Shown one piece after another: positions 48,177 to 58,010 of a DNA stretch of 64,000 bases. This stretch comes from JBHJHP01 sp042219825 (GTDB taxonomy: Bacteria > Bacteroidota > Bacteroidia > Bacteroidales > UBA5342): the NCBI RefSeq assembly GCF_042219825.1, contig NZ_JBHJHQ010000006.1:62001-126000 (forward strand). The letters run 5' to 3'. The position numbers and the translations under genes are program-made. The notes beneath the pieces are model-generated. The model saw only the letters and a list, made by a program, of their open reading frames with translations, was not told the DNA's origin and made no database searches. The first letter of the stretch is position 1. The number at the start of each line of letters is the position of its first letter.

Positions 48177-51100
48177 ATGAAATTAAAATCATTACTTTTT
48201 CTGCTAGGTGCACTATTATCGGTGCATTTTGCAAGTGCACAACAAATCGATCCTGCACAGGTAAAGACCTACCTGAAGTTTGATGATAATCTCGATGATT
48301 CATCCGACAATGGGGTAAACTTTTCCAAAACAGCCGGAACAAATGATCTTACGTATGTTGCCGGAAAATTTGGTAAGGCAGGTTATTTCGACAGCATTGC
48401 CGTGGTTTCTTCGGGATTGGATTTTAATCCTCAAAACAGCTTTACAATAGCAGCGTGGGTTACATTGTCTGATCCTTCTTCAGCAGAAGAGCAGACGTGG
48501 ATCCACCAAAAAGATGCAGGAGGAATGAGTCCCGGACGTATTCACATGGAATTATGGCGTACCAATACATCGTGGGGATCATTTACGGATGGCCAGAGAC
48601 TGGACGACTCACAGGCAATAACTGCCGGAGAATGGTATTTTGTTGCCAATGTAAAAGATGCCGTAGCCGGCAAAAGGTATCTGTATGTAAACGGAGTTAA
48701 AGTAAATGAACTAGATGCCGGAACAGAAAGTAATAATGGTCAGTTGGTATTAGGAGCCAGAAAAACAGAGAATGAAGGTTTTATTCAGAAAAGTATGATG
48801 GATGAATTACTGATTACCGGAGAGGTGCTGGATGAAACAGATTTAGCATACATTATGGCTAATGGTGTTGCCAAAGCTATGGAAGTGCCTGTGATTGAGT
48901 CAAACCTGAGCTTAAAACATTCGTACACGTTTGAAGATGGAACCGCTGATGATGTTGTTGGAACCGCCAATGGTACTGTTGTTGGGGCAGCGGCGATTGC
49001 AGATGGTGCTTATTCACCGGCTGACGGCAATACATATATTGAATTTACTCCTGCTGATCTGGCATTAAATACATATTCATCCATTACTATGGAAGCCTAT
49101 GCAACCCAGGGAACCAATGGTGACTGGGCCATGTTGTCATATTTTGGGGGTGATGGTGATAATAACAGCTTATTCTTAACCATTACAAGGGGCGATAATG
49201 TAACACGAGCCGCTTCTAACGGAACATTTGCACACGGTACAGAACCTGCTGCAGGTGAAACACATCATTATGTGCTGACCCTGACAACAGAAACCCTGTC
49301 ACTTTATATCGATGGTGTTTTACAGGCTGTGCAAAAAGTACCCGAAACAAATATTGCAAATATTGGAACCGATAATGCATGGATAGGTAAAAGTACATGG
49401 CCTGATCCATCATGGAATGGTACACTTTACGAATATAACATCTACGAAGGTGTCATGTCAGAAGATTCAATAGCCAAACGCGCGCAGGATTTTCTTATCA
49501 CGAATACATCAGGTCTAAAAGATCTGTCACTGAGCGCCGGAACCATGTATCCTTCATTTGTTGGTACAACAACAACATATGATATAATCATTCCGGCAAA
49601 CCGTACCAGTATTGATATAACAGCTACTCCGTTTACAGATGGTGCATCAGTTACCGGTGATGGAGCTGTTGATGTATCTGCGGAGAAAGATACCATTTCA
49701 GTTTGGGTTAAAAATGGTGACGACAGTACGGAATATGTATTACGTTATATGAAAAACAGCCTGACTAAAACGCATTCATATACGTTTGAAAATGGAACAG
49801 CTGATGATATGGTAGGTAGTGCTGACGGAACAGTGGTCGGAGCCAATGCATTTGAAAATGGTGTCTTTGTACCATCTGACGGTGCCACATATATTGATCT
49901 TCCACAAACAGATATCGCGCTGAATACATATGCAGCCATTACAATGGAATCGTATGTTACGCAGGGTACCAATGGAGATTGGGCAATGCTGTATTACTTT
50001 GGTGGAGACGGTGATAATAATAGTCATTTTATGACAATTACACGTGGTGACAATGTCACTATGGGAGCATCCAGCGGCTCTTTTGTCCGGGGTACAGAAC
50101 CTGCCGCAGGTGAAACACATCATTATGTTACTATTCTTACCAGATCTACGCTTTCTTTATATATCGACGGAGTACTGCATTCTGTTAAATCAGTACCATC
50201 AGGTAATATTGAAAATATTGGTCTTGATAATGGCTGGATTGGTAAGAGTACCTGGCCGGATCCAAACTGGAACGGAACGTTGTATGAATATAGTATTTAC
50301 AACGGGGTAATGGATTCAGCAACAATTGCAGCACATTCGGATGCACGAAATGCGGTGACACTTTCTGATTTATCAGTGGCTGAAGGATCAATATCACCTG
50401 ATTTCAGTTCTGATGTTACTGAATATACCGTTTTATTACCTACAGGAACCGAAACTGTTAATGTGGCAGCTTTAGCAACCACACCTTTTGCCTCAGTAAA
50501 AGGTGTTGGTGAAATTACGCTTGAATCAGCGGAAGATACCTTATTTGTGGATGTAAAATCTTTGGATGGAACAGATTCTACAAGATATATGATCAAATAT
50601 GCCGTTGGTCCGACACTATTGATGCACTCTTATACATTTGAAGATGGAACTGCTGATGATATGGTAGGAACCGCAGATGGTACCATAAACGGAACCGGAA
50701 CAATTACGGATGGTGTTTATACATCAGCAACCAATGGCGATTTCATTTCGTTTGATGGTACTGAACTTGCATTGAACACGTATGATGCCATTACCCTGGA
50801 GACCTATATCCAGGCCGGGGACGGAACAAACCCAGGATGGACAGTCCTTAATTATTTTGGGGATATGAGTGGTAACAATGCGTATTTCTTTACGATTGCA
50901 AGAGATGATAATATCAGTATAACTGAGTTCAATGGTGGATCAAGAGCTACTGCTAAAGGGCCTGAGATAGATGACGGAAAACTGCACCATCTTGTTAGTG
51001 TGTTAACCAACGATAAAATTTCATGGTATATTGATGGCGTGTTGATGAACAGCGTCGCTTCAACATCTCCGATTTCAAATATCAGTACAGCTAATGCGTG

Positions 51101-53243
51101 GTTATGTAAAGGTGGATGGCCTGATCCTACATGGAATGGTAGTATTTATGAGTATAATATCTACAACGGTGCTATGGATGCTGCTACAATAAGAACGCAT
51201 GCTGCAGACTTCCTGGTTGATAATACTTCGTCATTATCTGCACTGACTTTAAGTGCCGGTAAACTATTTCCTGCATTTGTAAGTTCAAGATATGACTATC
51301 AGGTTGTATTGCCGGTTGGAACTGAAAGTATTGACATTACTGCTACTGCAATTGATGCCGGGGCAGAAATTACCGGCGCCGGAACTGTAGATGTATCCGC
51401 AGGTATTGACACCTTAACCGTAAAAGTTAAAAACGGTGAGGATAGCAGTGAATATAAACTGAATTATGTGGTTCAGACCGATTTGACGCTGGCGCACTCG
51501 TATACCTTTGATGATGGAACTGCCAACGATATGGCGGGAGACCTTGATGCTGTAATCAATGGTACACCAACAATTGCAAACGGAGCATATACATCAACTC
51601 AGGACGGTAACTATTTGTCTTTTGATGGTGCTGCCCTGGCATTGAATGCTTATCCGGCAATAACACTTGAGACGTATATAACTGCAGGAAATAATCCGGC
51701 ATGGACATTCTATGCATATTTCGGTGATCTTGAAAGCCGGAACACTTATTACCTGTCGATTGCCCGTAATGATGATATCAGTCGTACAGGAACAGGCTCA
51801 ACATGGGTTAACGGACCGGAACCGGCAACCGGTGAGGTTCATCATTATGTTAGTGTATTTACATATGAATCTGTTTCATTCTATCTGGATGGAGAACTAC
51901 TGGGAACTACACCAATCAGCAATCCTGCGGATTATATTTCTGCCTTAAGTACTGCCAATGCATGGTTAGGTAAAGGTGGATGGCCTGATCCTACGTGGAA
52001 CGGATCAATTCATGAATTCAATATTTACAGTGGTATCATGGACGCAGCTACGGTACAGGAACATGCAGCTCTTATGAGTGAAGCATCGCTTTCTTCCCTT
52101 TCATTGGACAAAGGTCTAATGTCTGCATTCAGTTCTGATGCCGAAGAGATGTCAGCAATTTTACCGTCAGGAACCGAAGCCGTTAATGTGTCTGCACAGG
52201 CATCAAACAGATTTGCAGTTGTTGCTGATACCGGCGAAGTGATGTTGGATGCAGAAGTTGATACAGTTTCTGTGATGGTCACATCCCTTGATGGCACACT
52301 AACTAAAACATATATGGTAAAATATGAGCTTGAATCAACACTTACCAAAACACATTCTTATACGTTTGCCGATGGCACTGCAGACGATATGGCAGGTGAT
52401 GCCAACGGTACATTAGTTGGTGGATCCATAGCCGATGGTATTTATACTACAACAGCCAGTGGTCAGTATATTGATCTTCCGGCTGCTGATATAGCCATCA
52501 ACAGCTATTCTGCAATTACAATTGAAGCTTATGTGAAAGGCGGTAATGGAGCTAACGGTGGATGGTCTATGTTATCATACTTCGGTAATACCAGTGCGGA
52601 TGGATTTGGTTCTGATGGTTATTTCCTGACTATTGCACGAGATGATAATAAATCGCGTACAGGCATTAGTTGTGGAAGTGATACTGAACCCTGGAACTAT
52701 GAAACAGGAGTTGACGGACCAGAACTGGAAGATGCCGCGGATCATCATGTAGTAAGCATTTTATCAAAATATTCTATCCTTATGTTTATTGATGGTGAAT
52801 TACAGGGTATTCAAACTCTCGCATCGCATAATGCAATTGATTTATTGAGCAATAACCTGGCTTATATCTGCAAGGGTGGTTATTCCAGTGATCCTACATG
52901 GGTAGGTTCAGTGTATGAATTCAACATGTATGAAGGAATTATGGATACTGCAACAATTAGCGAAAGATCCAAAACAATTCCTGATGACACTAACGAAGGA
53001 CTGGTAGGAAATGAAATGCACACAATTCATGTTTATCCTTCAATTTCCTCTGGTTCATTTACCGTTGAATTTGCAGGCAAACCAGGCTTGATAACCGTGT
53101 ATGACTTGTCAGGTAAAATCGTTAAACAGCAACTTGCATCTTCTTCAAAAGAAGACCTTACAATTTCACAAAATGGTGTATATTTGATAAAGGCCGAAAG
53201 TGAAGGTAGCAATCAGTTATTTAAAGTTGTAAAAACAAACTAA
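48177..53243 (+). CDS. Giant LamG-repeat T9SS-secreted surface protein
   Basis: A 1688-residue secreted protein. A signal peptide (MKLKSLLFLLGALLSVHFASAQ-type) is followed by a divergent LamG/concanavalin-like domain (about 25-235). Five regular LamG units start at residues 248, 533, 817, 1107 and 1393. Each begins HSYTF and carries a WPDPxWNG-type motif (SSDPTWVG in the last). The units are separated by beta-sandwich linkers of about 85 residues (e.g. LKDLSLSAGTMYPSF ... VWVKNGDDSTEYVL) resembling cadherin-like domains. A T9SS sorting domain (about 1610-1688) ends the protein. No catalytic domain is evident. It could be a multivalent glycan binder or adhesin serving the PUL. It stands alone, with its own upstream region and a terminator behind it. 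Confidence 0.85.
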   Translation: MKLKSLLFLLGALLSVHFASAQQIDPAQVKTYLKFDDNLDDSSDNGVNFSKTAGTNDLTYVAGKFGKAGYFDSIAVVSSGLDFNPQNSFTIAAWVTLSDPSSAEEQTWIHQKDAGGMSPGRIHMELWRTNTSWGSFTDGQRLDDSQAITAGEWYFVANVKDAVAGKRYLYVNGVKVNELDAGTESNNGQLVLGARKTENEGFIQKSMMDELLITGEVLDETDLAYIMANGVAKAMEVPVIESNLSLKHSYTFEDGTADDVVGTANGTVVGAAAIADGAYSPADGNTYIEFTPADLALNTYSSITMEAYATQGTNGDWAMLSYFGGDGDNNSLFLTITRGDNVTRAASNGTFAHGTEPAAGETHHYVLTLTTETLSLYIDGVLQAVQKVPETNIANIGTDNAWIGKSTWPDPSWNGTLYEYNIYEGVMSEDSIAKRAQDFLITNTSGLKDLSLSAGTMYPSFVGTTTTYDIIIPANRTSIDITATPFTDGASVTGDGAVDVSAEKDTISVWVKNGDDSTEYVLRYMKNSLTKTHSYTFENGTADDMVGSADGTVVGANAFENGVFVPSDGATYIDLPQTDIALNTYAAITMESYVTQGTNGDWAMLYYFGGDGDNNSHFMTITRGDNVTMGASSGSFVRGTEPAAGETHHYVTILTRSTLSLYIDGVLHSVKSVPSGNIENIGLDNGWIGKSTWPDPNWNGTLYEYSIYNGVMDSATIAAHSDARNAVTLSDLSVAEGSISPDFSSDVTEYTVLLPTGTETVNVAALATTPFASVKGVGEITLESAEDTLFVDVKSLDGTDSTRYMIKYAVGPTLLMHSYTFEDGTADDMVGTADGTINGTGTITDGVYTSATNGDFISFDGTELALNTYDAITLETYIQAGDGTNPGWTVLNYFGDMSGNNAYFFTIARDDNISITEFNGGSRATAKGPEIDDGKLHHLVSVLTNDKISWYIDGVLMNSVASTSPISNISTANAWLCKGGWPDPTWNGSIYEYNIYNGAMDAATIRTHAADFLVDNTSSLSALTLSAGKLFPAFVSSRYDYQVVLPVGTESIDITATAIDAGAEITGAGTVDVSAGIDTLTVKVKNGEDSSEYKLNYVVQTDLTLAHSYTFDDGTANDMAGDLDAVINGTPTIANGAYTSTQDGNYLSFDGAALALNAYPAITLETYITAGNNPAWTFYAYFGDLESRNTYYLSIARNDDISRTGTGSTWVNGPEPATGEVHHYVSVFTYESVSFYLDGELLGTTPISNPADYISALSTANAWLGKGGWPDPTWNGSIHEFNIYSGIMDAATVQEHAALMSEASLSSLSLDKGLMSAFSSDAEEMSAILPSGTEAVNVSAQASNRFAVVADTGEVMLDAEVDTVSVMVTSLDGTLTKTYMVKYELESTLTKTHSYTFADGTADDMAGDANGTLVGGSIADGIYTTTASGQYIDLPAADIAINSYSAITIEAYVKGGNGANGGWSMLSYFGNTSADGFGSDGYFLTIARDDNKSRTGISCGSDTEPWNYETGVDGPELEDAADHHVVSILSKYSILMFIDGELQGIQTLASHNAIDLLSNNLAYICKGGYSSDPTWVGSVYEFNMYEGIMDTATISERSKTIPDDTNEGLVGNEMHTIHVYPSISSGSFTVEFAGKPGLITVYDLSGKIVKQQLASSSKEDLTISQNGVYLIKAESEGSNQLFKVVKTN
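48918..52977 (+). repeat. Five in-gene repeats of about 285 codons (LamG plus linker)
   Basis: The HSYTF motif recurs at 48918, 49773, 50625, 51495 and 52353, giving spacings of 855, 852, 870 and 858 bases. Each unit carries a LamG-like domain, and all but the last carry a beta-sandwich linker. The copies differ at many positions, so this is an old expansion rather than a recent exact duplication. Units one and two look most alike, as do units three and four. Confidence 0.85.
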
Positions 53244-53269
53244 TCTATCATAATTGATTAACAAAAGGG

Positions 53270-53299
53270 GAGAGGCCGGAATTAATTCCGGCCTCTTTT
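53270..53299 (+). terminator. Rho-independent terminator after LamG-repeat gene
   Basis: The perfect inverted repeat GAGGCCGGAATT / AATTCCGGCCTC (53272-53283 with 53284-53295) is flanked by A and T runs. The T run is short (TCTTTTA). It marks the end of the PUL. Confidence 0.85.
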
Positions 53300-53404
53300 A
53301 ATTAATTTTATTTGTTTATAGTTGAATTGTAAAAATGACATTTTAAACAGATTGAAAAACGCCTGAATTGAATAAACAAAAAATGGTGGATATAACAAAA
53401 AAGA

Positions 53405-53426
53405 GGGCTTGTTAGCCCCCATTTTT
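53405..53426 (+). terminator. Second hairpin with T-tract
   Basis: The short stem GGGCT / AGCCC (53405-53409 with 53414-53418) is followed by CCATTTTTG. It is weaker than the terminator before it and may act as a backup. Confidence 0.45.
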
Positions 53427-53538
53427 GTGTCATAACCTCCCCTGTAATAGAGGTAGTAAATAAACGACCGTTTGTTTAAACTTTCAGTTTCAAAGTAAAA
53501 TAATTACTTTAGTATTTCTTTTAATTACTATACCTGAA

Positions 53539-54684
53539 ATGACAGCATTACTTACTCACGCACCTGAATATGAAACTTTTGGAATAAATAACAGTATTTT
53601 CAATCAGTATAAAGAGGTAAATAAGTTAATAATTGTTGGAAATGGTTTTGATTTAGCCCATGGGTTAAATTCAAGTTTCAAAGATTTTATTTCTGATTAT
53701 ATATTAAATGTTATTAAAGAATTTCTTAAGGAAAGAATTTACGATGATAGTCTTATTCAAATTTCTTCTAAATCAGATTTATTTCATATAACTGATATTG
53801 TGTCAAAATTAAATAAGGATAATAGCATTGAATCTCTTTTTAAAATTAAGGCAAGATCAAATATTAATTTTCATTTTAAGTTCGAATTACTTAAAAGTAT
53901 TATTGATAATTTTCAATATAAAAATTGGTATGATATTGAAGTTATATTTTTTGATTTATTAGCTGACTTAGTTTCAAATAAAGAATTCAGTCAAATTTCA
54001 TCACTTAATGAAGAACTAGAATTTCTGAAAAGTAAATTAATTGAATACTTATTAAAGCAAGAGAATATATCAAAATGTATTATTCATGAAGGTTTATTAA
54101 ATCAGTTTAAGTCATTAATAAAAAAGCAGGATTGTTTAATAAATACAATTGAAGAGGATTTAGTTGCCAAGTCATTTTATTTTCTAAATTTTAACTATAC
54201 CAACATTTTGCAAAAATATGTAGATGAGATGGGTGATTTCTTTTCAACCATAAATTATATTCATGGGGCAATAAATGCAGAACTGGCTAATGGGCAATCG
54301 CCTATTTTTGGTTTTGGGGATGAGTTTGACAAAAAATACGAAAAATTCGAAGAGGAAAATGAGGATGAAGCATTCGTACATATAAAATCATTTAAATATC
54401 TTGAAAGTAATAATTATAGAAACCTTATGGAATTTATTGAGTCTAATGCTTTTCAAGTACAAATATTTGGTCATTCATGTGGAATATCTGACAGAACAAT
54501 GCTTAATAAAATCTTTGAACATGAAAATTGTATTTCTATTAAAGTATATTATCACAATGTTGGGGATTCGAATGATTATACTAAAAAGAATTATTCTATT
54601 TCAAGACATTTTAAAGATAAAAGTATGTTAAGAAACAAAGTCGTGAATTTCAAATATTGTGAACCTATGATTCAACCAATATAA
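53539..54684 (+). CDS. abiH: AbiH-family abortive infection protein
   Basis: A 381-residue cytoplasmic protein with AbiH family hallmarks. These are an N-terminal nucleotide-binding-like loop, KLIIVGNGFDLAHGLNSSFKDF (split: IIVGNGFDLAHGL), then FLNFNYTNIL, the INYIHGAIN segment and the C-terminal IFGHSCGISDRTML. AbiH proteins protect against phage by abortive infection; the mechanism is not known from sequence. A 20-25-residue N-terminal extension precedes the usual start of the family; an internal start could also be used. Its codon use is far more AT-rich than the PUL upstream, consistent with horizontal acquisition. A nuclease-like gene follows after 64 bases on the same strand. Confidence 0.85.
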   Translation: MTALLTHAPEYETFGINNSIFNQYKEVNKLIIVGNGFDLAHGLNSSFKDFISDYILNVIKEFLKERIYDDSLIQISSKSDLFHITDIVSKLNKDNSIESLFKIKARSNINFHFKFELLKSIIDNFQYKNWYDIEVIFFDLLADLVSNKEFSQISSLNEELEFLKSKLIEYLLKQENISKCIIHEGLLNQFKSLIKKQDCLINTIEEDLVAKSFYFLNFNYTNILQKYVDEMGDFFSTINYIHGAINAELANGQSPIFGFGDEFDKKYEKFEEENEDEAFVHIKSFKYLESNNYRNLMEFIESNAFQVQIFGHSCGISDRTMLNKIFEHENCISIKVYYHNVGDSNDYTKKNYSISRHFKDKSMLRNKVVNFKYCEPMIQPI

Positions 54685-54748
54685 TACTATTAACAAAAGA
54701 TTTATTTATAATGAAAATATCAACAATTATTCTAAAATCATATTACAA

Positions 54749-55618
54749 ATGAATGGTCTGGAATTTATCAAGCAAAAGCAAATATCTTGGGCAAATCGGA
54801 ATGACATAATCCTTTCTGGTAGCAAATCAATATCAGATCAAAAAATTTACGTCCAAAAATTGGCAGATAATTTATTTACTGGTATTTCTAAGGAAACGGT
54901 TGACGATTTCAATAATGGGGATGGTGGTGAATTGAATTACAAGAATGGTTTCTTACCAAAAATGTTTGCATTACATTCTTCATCTGCGATTGGAGTTAAC
55001 ATTTTTGAATATTGGCGTAAATCAAAACAGATAAAGAATATTGCTTATGCTTGTGGACTATGTAATATCAATAATTCATTTTCTCAAGATATTCAATTTG
55101 AAAAGAAATTTGAAATAAGCAAATCATTCAGATTTGCTCCTAATCTTGATGTTGTAATTAAAAACAGTGATAAATCAACAGTAAAATTATTCGGCATTGA
55201 ATGTAAATTCTCTGAATCATATTCTTCAAGAAAGCATGATGGAATAAGTGAAAAATATTTAAAAGAAATACCTGAACAATGGAAAGATATTAGTTATCTT
55301 AAAGAATTGGCAGAAGAAATCTCACCAAATGATAATAAATTCAAATATTTACATGCTGCTCAACTTATAAAACATATTCTAGGGTTAAAGAAAAATTGCG
55401 GTAAATCTGCATTTAGACTACTATACCTTTGGTACGATGTATATGGATTTGACGGGAGTAAACATAGAGAAGAAATAGATCAGTTTAAAAGAATTGCAGT
55501 TAAGGACAATGTCAAATTTCATTCTATTAGTTATCAGGAATTAATAGTTAAAATGAAAAAACATTTTTATGTTGGAAATGAAAAGTATATTGACTATTTG
55601 ACTAATCGGTATTTATGA
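54749..55618 (+). CDS. PD-(D/E)XK nuclease-like protein (PGN_0703-like)
   Basis: A 289-residue cytoplasmic protein. The central segment FAPNLDVVIKNSDKS...KLFGIECKFSESY gives Asp134 and Glu151-Cys-Lys153, an arrangement typical of the PD-(D/E)XK nuclease core (D-x17-ExK-like). It resembles the PGN_0703 group of putative restriction endonucleases. It follows the AbiH gene after 64 bases on the same strand, with similar AT-rich composition. The two may form one defence cassette, but no methyltransferase or other restriction component is nearby. Confidence 0.65.
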   Translation: MNGLEFIKQKQISWANRNDIILSGSKSISDQKIYVQKLADNLFTGISKETVDDFNNGDGGELNYKNGFLPKMFALHSSSAIGVNIFEYWRKSKQIKNIAYACGLCNINNSFSQDIQFEKKFEISKSFRFAPNLDVVIKNSDKSTVKLFGIECKFSESYSSRKHDGISEKYLKEIPEQWKDISYLKELAEEISPNDNKFKYLHAAQLIKHILGLKKNCGKSAFRLLYLWYDVYGFDGSKHREEIDQFKRIAVKDNVKFHSISYQELIVKMKKHFYVGNEKYIDYLTNRYL

Positions 55619-55707
55619 TGTTTTTATTTATGTGTTTAATTATTATTATTTTTATTGGGTTGGTAAATCTTGTTGAATAGATTTTATTAAGTATTAAATA
55701 CATTATA

Positions 55708-56175
55708 ATGAAAAAAATTACGCTATTAACCTTGGTAGTTTTAATATCAAGTTGTTCCACGTTAAAATCAGTTTATAGTCCTAGCCTTACCGAAAAAGAT
55801 AAAAATGACTGGAATTTAATGACAGGGAAATGGTATGGAAGTGAAATTTCTCAAGATGGGTCAAAACTTGAATGGTTAACCGATAGGTCAGTTGATGGTT
55901 TGTATACCATTAATTTTAAACTGACGAAGCCCAATGGAAAAATGTTTAAACAGTCTGAAAATGGCGAGTGGGGAATTTCAGGTGGTGTATATTTTTCAAT
56001 TTATAAGATATTGTTAAAAGATGGTATCGCTGAAGTGCAAAACGCAACAAATCCTCATAATCGGGATACATACAAAGTGCTCAAATTAAATGAAAAGGAG
56101 TTTGTTTATAAGAATTTTCGTACAGGAATAAAGTATAAAGTAATTAAAGTTGATTCAACATTTGAACTGAATTAA
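55708..56175 (+). CDS. Small lipoprotein of unknown function
   Basis: A 155-residue lipoprotein with lipobox VLISSC. The rest is beta-rich (GKWYGSEISQDGSKLEWLTDRSVDGLYTINF), reminiscent of lipocalin-like small lipoproteins, but I do not recognise a family. Its stop overlaps by 4 bases the stop of the convergent gene on the minus strand. Confidence 0.75.
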   Translation: MKKITLLTLVVLISSCSTLKSVYSPSLTEKDKNDWNLMTGKWYGSEISQDGSKLEWLTDRSVDGLYTINFKLTKPNGKMFKQSENGEWGISGGVYFSIYKILLKDGIAEVQNATNPHNRDTYKVLKLNEKEFVYKNFRTGIKYKVIKVDSTFELN

Positions 56176-57599
56176 AGCCAAAGTATATTACTTTTAGATT
56201 TCATTTTGTCAAATTTTTGCCAATTATCATTATTCCCGTTTAACCAATCATAATAATAACTAAGTATTACACCAGACATAGAATCTGGATGTTCAATACC
56301 TCTCTTTTGCATATACAGTTGTAATCTTGACCCACCCCATAATCCCCAATTATTACGAATCCACATTCCTAGTCCAAAATGAAATCTAATTGTTTCGGAA
56401 CTATTATTTAAATTTTTTATTTTTTCTACAAATCTTGGTTCAAGAATCTTGTTGAGTTGGTAAAAGCATTCTTCAATGTTTTTTGGGATATAAATACCAT
56501 TTATTGAATCCGCAACATAATTTTTTTGCCTAATAATATTCTCTTGTTTAATTTCAATTAATCTTTCTTTTTTAGAGATTTTTAAATTTGTATTCATTAA
56601 ACTTATTGATACTGTGTATTTCCATTTCCCAACTTCCTCTGGGACTGTGCTTGAATTAAAGGAACAGGTTTTTACAAATTCAGTTAATTTAGACACAGGA
56701 AAATTATAGGTATAATTAATGATTGAATCAATGTTTGCTATCCCTGTTTTATCGATTATTAAATCGAAATTAATCCAATATTTTTTATACTCATTTTTGT
56801 ACTTTAAGGTTTCAGGAGTAACTTGCAGATTGAGATATTTTGCAAGTGATTCATAAAAACTATTTCCATCTTTTAGTTTAGGTAAATTTAAGAATGAGGG
56901 AACGTTTTTTAATTTTAATGTATTAATTTTTACTGATTTTAATCGATCAAATATAGATATATCTATTTCTCTGTAGGATTCAAAATTTATTTCAGAAGTA
57001 TTTAAGTTAAGTTTTATAAGCCTGCCCAACTTTGAGAAAATATATACAGTATCATTATCCGTGTATAAAACACTTTCCATTAATTTATTTTCTAAGTGGG
57101 TGGTGTCATTGATATTTACATGTTCGTTATTAGCCCAAACCTCGTATTTCCTCCTATAAAATAAATAGCAATCTAAAGATTCTGAATCACAATCTGTCAA
57201 TTCAGAAAGATTAAATGATGTAGTTTTTTCACCATTGTTAAATACAATAATATTTTCGTTACCATCTTTTAATCCAAGAACTTTATCGCTAATATAGGCT
57301 ACTTTAGTACCATCATTGCTGATTAATATTTCACTTTCGTTTTTACGAATATAAAAATAGCGATTTATTGTATATAATTCTGTAGAGTCTGAACTGTAGA
57401 TAATTGTATTACCAACAGATGTATTTCTAAGGTTGTCATAAGAGAGTGTTTTTAAAAAATATTTTTCATTTTCTGATTTTATAATATGGATATCAGAAGC
57501 GGAATTAAAAAAGGTATTAACCTTTTTCGAATTATTTGTTTGCCCTTTTAAATTGGCAATAAAAAAGAAAGATATTGTTATGTATAATATTGATTTCAT
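56172..57599 (-). CDS. Exported protein with C-terminal DUF6794-like domain
   Basis: A 475-residue exported protein with a signal peptide (MKSILYITISFFFIANLKGQ). About 330 residues of unrecognised beta-rich sequence follow. The C-terminal part (about 370-460) contains IPKNIEECFYQLNKIL, FGLGMWIRNNWGLWGGSRL and HPDSMSGVILSYYYDWLNG, which match the DUF6794 pattern. The ATG at 57599 is chosen because an earlier start (57635) would place extra residues before the signal peptide. The function is unknown. Confidence 0.72.
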   Translation of the reverse strand: MKSILYITISFFFIANLKGQTNNSKKVNTFFNSASDIHIIKSENEKYFLKTLSYDNLRNTSVGNTIIYSSDSTELYTINRYFYIRKNESEILISNDGTKVAYISDKVLGLKDGNENIIVFNNGEKTTSFNLSELTDCDSESLDCYLFYRRKYEVWANNEHVNINDTTHLENKLMESVLYTDNDTVYIFSKLGRLIKLNLNTSEINFESYREIDISIFDRLKSVKINTLKLKNVPSFLNLPKLKDGNSFYESLAKYLNLQVTPETLKYKNEYKKYWINFDLIIDKTGIANIDSIINYTYNFPVSKLTEFVKTCSFNSSTVPEEVGKWKYTVSISLMNTNLKISKKERLIEIKQENIIRQKNYVADSINGIYIPKNIEECFYQLNKILEPRFVEKIKNLNNSSETIRFHFGLGMWIRNNWGLWGGSRLQLYMQKRGIEHPDSMSGVILSYYYDWLNGNNDNWQKFDKMKSKSNILWL

Positions 57600-57615
57600 T
57601 GGTAATAATTCTGAG

Positions 57616-57956
57616 TTAGATATTAGTTGTGTCAATTACTCCAAGTATAGTGAATAACAGCCCCAACCCCAATAAAATATAACCCCATATTTTCATAGGA
57701 ATAAAGAAAAAAGAATTTTCAATATCTACCTTTATCTTTTTACCTTCAACTTCAACGAAATCCTCACTTGTTTTATACGTCCATAATGCTGAAAAAATAA
57801 ATGTGATTCCTATTATGAGATTTTATAGTCATATTCTGAAGCAAATACTTCGCCCAAATAGCGTTTTAAAAGACCATTTATAAGTGCTACTACAATTAAA
57901 GATACAAATAGGTACACTGGTATTAAAATGCCTTTATTCTTATATATTATTTGCAT
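57616..57956 (-). pseudogene. Frameshifted small membrane protein gene
   Basis: From ATG 57956 (minus strand) the frame reads MQIIYKNKGILIPVYLFVSL, continues through one membrane segment to ...YLGEVFASEYDYKIS, and stops at TAA. The neighbouring frame continues immediately with IIGITFIFSALWTYKTSEDF, then VEGKKIKVDIENSFF, and a last membrane segment, KIWGYILLGLGLLFTILGVI, to a stop at 57616. The two pieces join well as one protein of about 113 residues with three or four hydrophobic segments, so one base has been lost or gained near 57808-57820. This is either a real mutation or a sequencing error. It is not found by simple open-frame search because both halves are short. Confidence 0.7.
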
Positions 57957-58010
57957 TGCCAATCATTTAGGTATTTGAATTTAAATACTTTGTTATTTGA
58001 ATGCCATGGT

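Noticed and set aside
48918..52977. Regular repeats considered as a CRISPR array or satellite
   Set aside because: The repeats are in frame, about 855 bases long, encode LamG units and differ between copies.
53462..53473. AAAC-GACC-GTTT inverted repeat upstream of AbiH as a regulator site
   Set aside because: Only four-base arms, and no regulator gene nearby; too weak to report as an operator.
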